7,908 nucleotides of DNA from Streptosporangiaceae bacterium. GTDB taxonomy: Bacteria > Actinomycetota > Actinomycetes > Streptosporangiales > Streptosporangiaceae. The stretch is from positions 1 to 7,908 of the forward strand of contig JASHQP010000558.1 in NCBI GenBank assembly GCA_030039095.1, given 5' to 3'. A program made the position numbers and the translations under genes. Of this stretch, positions 5,898 through 7,908 are shown piece after piece (within the stretch, counting starts at the first letter, position 1; each line of letters opens with the position of its first letter). Under the pieces are notes generated by a model. It worked only from the letters and a program-made list of their open reading frames with translations, had not been told where the DNA came from and ran no database searches.

Positions 5898-5915
5898 CTG
5901 GTGGACCGCCACCAG
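5898..5915 (-). other. hairpin at the predicted 5' end of the tRNA-Trp transcript
   Basis: CTGGTGG and CCACCAG form a perfect 7-bp stem around a four-base loop. It starts within a base or two of the predicted transcription start near 5916, so it would cap the 5' end of the leader or act as an operator. Confidence 0.4.
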
Positions 5916-5922
5916 TTGATGA

Positions 5923-5952
5923 AGTGTACGTTGCCGGGACCCCCGGCGTCGA
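5923..5952 (-). promoter_or_regulatory. promoter for tRNA-Trp-secE-nusG
   Basis: The minus strand has a -10 box TACACT (5928-5923), identical to that of rpoB, and a -35-like TCGACG (5952-5947) with the same 18-nt spacer. The -35 box matches the TTGACA consensus at four positions. Transcription would start near 5916, about 108 nt before the tRNA. Confidence 0.55.
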
Positions 5953-5991
5953 ACCGCTTCGTGACATGCCTCGTGCGCACTCATCGTCCAG

Positions 5992-6049
5992 CCCGCCCCA
6001 GCCCGCCCGTGCCCGGCCCCAGCCCACCCCGCGCCCCCGGCCCCAGCCC
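5992..6049 (-). other. G-rich quadruplex-forming tract
   Basis: The minus strand carries eleven runs of three to five G within 58 nt, separated by one to three bases. A 14-nt unit, CCCGGCCCCAGCCC on the plus strand, is repeated at 6012-6025 and 6036-6049. It lies in the divergent region upstream of both the tRNA-Trp promoter and aspC. Quadruplex formation is predicted from the pattern only. Confidence 0.6.
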
Positions 6050-6131
6050 GCCTCTGTCGGCTCCGGGTCGGCCCCTGCCCGATACCCGCACCTGCGCACC
6101 AGCAGTCCCGCCAGGATGCCAGGATGGGGGC

Positions 6132-7343
6132 ATGGCTTCTTCTCACCAGCGAATCTCGGCCAGGGTCGGGGCGATCACCGAATCGGCGACGCTCGCCGTC
6201 GACGCCAAGGCACGGGCCGCCAGGGCGGCCGGCCGGCCGGTGATCGGCTTCGGCGCGGGCGAGCCCGACTTCCCCACCCCCGGCTACATCGTCGAGGCCG
6301 CGCAGCGCGCCTGCTCCGTGCCGAGGTTCCAGAAGTACTCGCCCGCCCCCGGCCTGCCCGAGCTGCGCGAGGCGATAGCGGCGAAGACCCTGCGGGACTC
6401 CGGGTACCAGGTCGCCCCGGGCCAGGTGATCGTGACCAACGGCGGCAAGCACGCGGTCTACTCGGCGTTCGCCGCGCTGCTGGACCCGGGCGACGAGGTA
6501 CTGATGCCCACGCCGTACTGGACCACCTACCCCGAGGCGATCGCGCTGGCGGGCGGGACGCCGGTTCCGGTGCTGACCGACGAGAACTCGGGCTACCTCA
6601 CCTCGGTCGAGGATCTCGAGGCGCACCGCACCGCGCACACCAAGGTGCTGCTGTTCGTGTCGCCGTCCAACCCGACCGGTGCGGTGTACCCGCCGGAACT
6701 CGTCGCCGAGATCGGCCGCTGGGCCGCCGACAAGGGCGTCTGGGTGATCACCGACGAGATCTACGAGCACCTCGTGTACGGCGGCGCCGAGTTCTCCTCG
6801 ATCGCCACCGCAGCGCCGGAGATCGCCGATACGTGTGTGGTGCTCAACGGGGTGGCCAAGACCTACGCGATGACCGGCTGGCGGGTCGGCTGGCTCATCG
6901 GCCCGCCCGACGTGGCCAAGGCAGCAGCCGACCTCCAGTCGCACATGACCTCCAACGTGTGCAACGTGGCGCAGGCCGCCGCGCTGGCCGCCGTGTCGGG
7001 GGACCTGTCCGCTGTCGCGGTGATGCGGGAGGCATACGACCGCAGGAGGCAGCTGATGGCGGGCATGCTGAACGAGATCCCGGGCGTCGTCTGCCCGGTG
7101 CCGGAGGGCGCGTTCTACTGCTATCCGTCGGTCAAGGGGGTGCTCGGCAGGCAGATCGCGGGAAGCAGGCCGGACAACACCAGCGACCTCGCCGAGCTGA
7201 TCCTCGACGAAGTCGACGTCGCCGTGGTCCCGGGCGAGGCGTTCGGGACCCCCGGCTACTTCCGGCTGTCCTACGCCCTCGGCGACGCCGACATCGAGGA
7301 GGGGATCACCCGGCTCGGCAAGCTGTTTTCCCAGGCCCGCTGA
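6132..7343 (+). CDS. aspC: pyridoxal phosphate-dependent aspartate aminotransferase (class I/II)
   Basis: This cytosolic fold-type I aminotransferase probably interconverts aspartate plus 2-oxoglutarate and oxaloacetate plus glutamate. The 403-residue protein has the family's normal length. [12 protein letters not shown] lies near residue 40, [15 protein letters not shown] at 68-82, the cofactor-stacking PYW at about 130, SPSNPTG with Asn180, [10 protein letters not shown] with Asp208 and Tyr211, and [15 protein letters not shown] with the Schiff-base lysine Lys243. FRLSYA near the C-terminus carries Arg378, the expected alpha-carboxylate ligand. These fit the bacterial Ib-type AspC group; substrate preference could also include related amino acids. 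The ATG at 6132 is preceded by AGGATGGGGG. An add-like gene follows 26 nt later in the same direction, suggesting an operon. Confidence 0.93.
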   Translation: MASSHQRISARVGAITESATLAVDAKARAARAAGRPVIGFGAGEPDFPTPGYIVEAAQRACSVPRFQKYSPAPGLPELREAIAAKTLRDSGYQVAPGQVIVTNGGKHAVYSAFAALLDPGDEVLMPTPYWTTYPEAIALAGGTPVPVLTDENSGYLTSVEDLEAHRTAHTKVLLFVSPSNPTGAVYPPELVAEIGRWAADKGVWVITDEIYEHLVYGGAEFSSIATAAPEIADTCVVLNGVAKTYAMTGWRVGWLIGPPDVAKAAADLQSHMTSNVCNVAQAAALAAVSGDLSAVAVMREAYDRRRQLMAGMLNEIPGVVCPVPEGAFYCYPSVKGVLGRQIAGSRPDNTSDLAELILDEVDVAVVPGEAFGTPGYFRLSYALGDADIEEGITRLGKLFSQAR

Positions 7344-7369
7344 TTGCCGGAGCCGGGCACGCCGACGCC

Positions 7370-7908
7370 ATGGCACGCCCGCTCGATGCCTTGCCCAAGG
7401 CGCACCTGCACCTGCACTTCACCGGGGCGATGCGCCACTCCACCCTGGTGGAGCTCGCCGCCGGCCACGGGGTGCACCTGCCGGATGCCCTGGTCACCGA
7501 CTGGCCCCCGCGGCTGAGCGGAACCGACGAGCGGGGCTGGTTCCGGTTCCAGCGGCTGTACGACATCGCGCGGTCGGTCGTCCGGACCGAGGCGGACGTG
7601 CACCGGCTGATGCTCGAGGCCGCCGAGGACGAACGGGACGAGGGATCGGGCTGGCTGGAGATCCAGGTGGATCCGTCGGGCTACGCGGCCAGGTTCGGCG
7701 GCCTCACGCCCACGGTGGAGCTCGTGCTCGCGGCCGCCGCGGCGGCTGCCGAGGCCACCGGGGTCGGCGTCGGGGTCATCATCGCGGCCAACCGGACGAG
7801 GCACCCGCTGGACGCGCGGACCCTGGCCAGGCTCGCGGCGGCCTACGCCGGACACGGCGTGACCGGCTTCGGCCTGTCCAACGACGAGCGGCGCGGCGCG
7901 GCTGCCGA
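7370..7908 (+). CDS. add: adenosine deaminase-family amidohydrolase, N-terminal part (3' end outside window)
   Basis: Adenosine deaminases remove the 6-amino group of adenosine to give inosine, using a zinc-bound water in a TIM barrel. The first 179 codons are present. LPKAHLHLHFTG (8-19) holds the metal-binding His14 and His16. RGWFRFQRLYDIARSVVRT and GSGWLEIQVDPSGYA follow, then VIIAANRTRHPLDARTLARL and GFGLSNDERRG near the cut edge, matching the GxDLAGDE region of the family. The canonical Asp of HLDG is Thr18 here. The third and fourth zinc ligands and the catalytic Glu lie beyond the window. ATG 7370 is the last start that keeps the metal motif, but no good ribosome site precedes it (GGAG lies 17 nt away). 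Coupling to aspC or an upstream rare start is possible. The substrate is inferred from family only. Confidence 0.85.
   Translation, partial: MARPLDALPKAHLHLHFTGAMRHSTLVELAAGHGVHLPDALVTDWPPRLSGTDERGWFRFQRLYDIARSVVRTEADVHRLMLEAAEDERDEGSGWLEIQVDPSGYAARFGGLTPTVELVLAAAAAAAEATGVGVGVIIAANRTRHPLDARTLARLAAAYAGHGVTGFGLSNDERRGAAA

Larger units (their letters stand above)
5808..6131. other. divergent control region between tRNA-Trp and aspC
   Basis: These 324 nt hold the minus-strand tRNA-Trp promoter, two hairpins and the G-rich tract. The aspC frame stays open upstream through most of it, but that stretch is Pro-rich translation of C-tracts and unlike any aminotransferase. I could not identify a convincing plus-strand promoter for aspC. 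Confidence 0.6.

Noticed and set aside
5793..6131. Upstream extension of the aspC frame
   Set aside because: It overlaps the tRNA-Trp gene and the C-rich tract, and gives a Pro-rich leader absent from aminotransferases. ATG 6132 gives the normal N-terminus.
5877..7376. 499-codon minus-strand frame opposite aspC
   Set aside because: Its product is a His/Arg/Gly/Val-rich antisense translation of a clearly coding plus strand.
1..7908. CRISPR array, insertion sequence, prophage or toxin-antitoxin system
   Set aside because: I saw no spaced repeats of CRISPR size, no transposase or integrase motifs, and no terminal inverted repeats bounding a gene. The genes are conserved core genes in their usual order.

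Overview
This is a high-GC actinobacterial chromosome segment, judged by strong GC bias, a tRNA-Trp gene ahead of secE-nusG, a NusG and an L10 with long acidic tails, and promoters with TTGACG and TACACT boxes. The gene order tRNA-Trp, secE, nusG, rplK, rplA, rplJ, rplL, rpoB is the classic transcription/translation cluster. An aspartate aminotransferase followed by an adenosine deaminase-family gene diverges from it, an arrangement I associate with Streptomyces-like or related actinomycetes rather than mycobacteria (recalled synteny, not checked).

Layout. On the minus strand, read right to left: tRNA-Trp(CCA) 5807-5734, secE 5662-5408, nusG (GTG start at 5283 preferred) to 4450, rplK 4430-3996, rplA 3911-3186, a 613-nt regulatory gap, rplJ 2572-1952, rplL 1869-1474, a 565-nt regulatory gap, then the first 302 codons of rpoB (TTG start at 908), which runs off the left edge. 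On the plus strand: aspC 6132-7343 and the first 179 codons of an add-like gene from 7370, which runs off the right edge. A 324-nt divergent control region lies between tRNA-Trp and aspC.

The cluster supplies the SecE subunit of the Sec translocon, the NusG elongation factor, the L11/L1/L10/L7-L12 stalk proteins of the 50S subunit, and the RNA polymerase beta subunit. Structure between the genes suggests at least three transcription units: tRNA-Trp to rplA, ending in a strong hairpin with a short T-run; rplJL, preceded by an L10-type leader RNA; and rpoB, with its own promoter after a 14-bp hairpin behind rplL.

The coding content is conserved housekeeping and I see no new multi-gene system. 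The points worth a second look are non-coding or small: an 8-bp tandem repeat beside a 40-nt imperfect palindrome upstream of the L10 leader, a 9-bp repeat that gives rplJ three in-frame stops, a possible L1-type RNA site before rplA, an 11-tract G-quadruplex motif, a CRP-like palindrome upstream of rpoB, and an Asp-to-Thr change in the metal-site motif of the deaminase.
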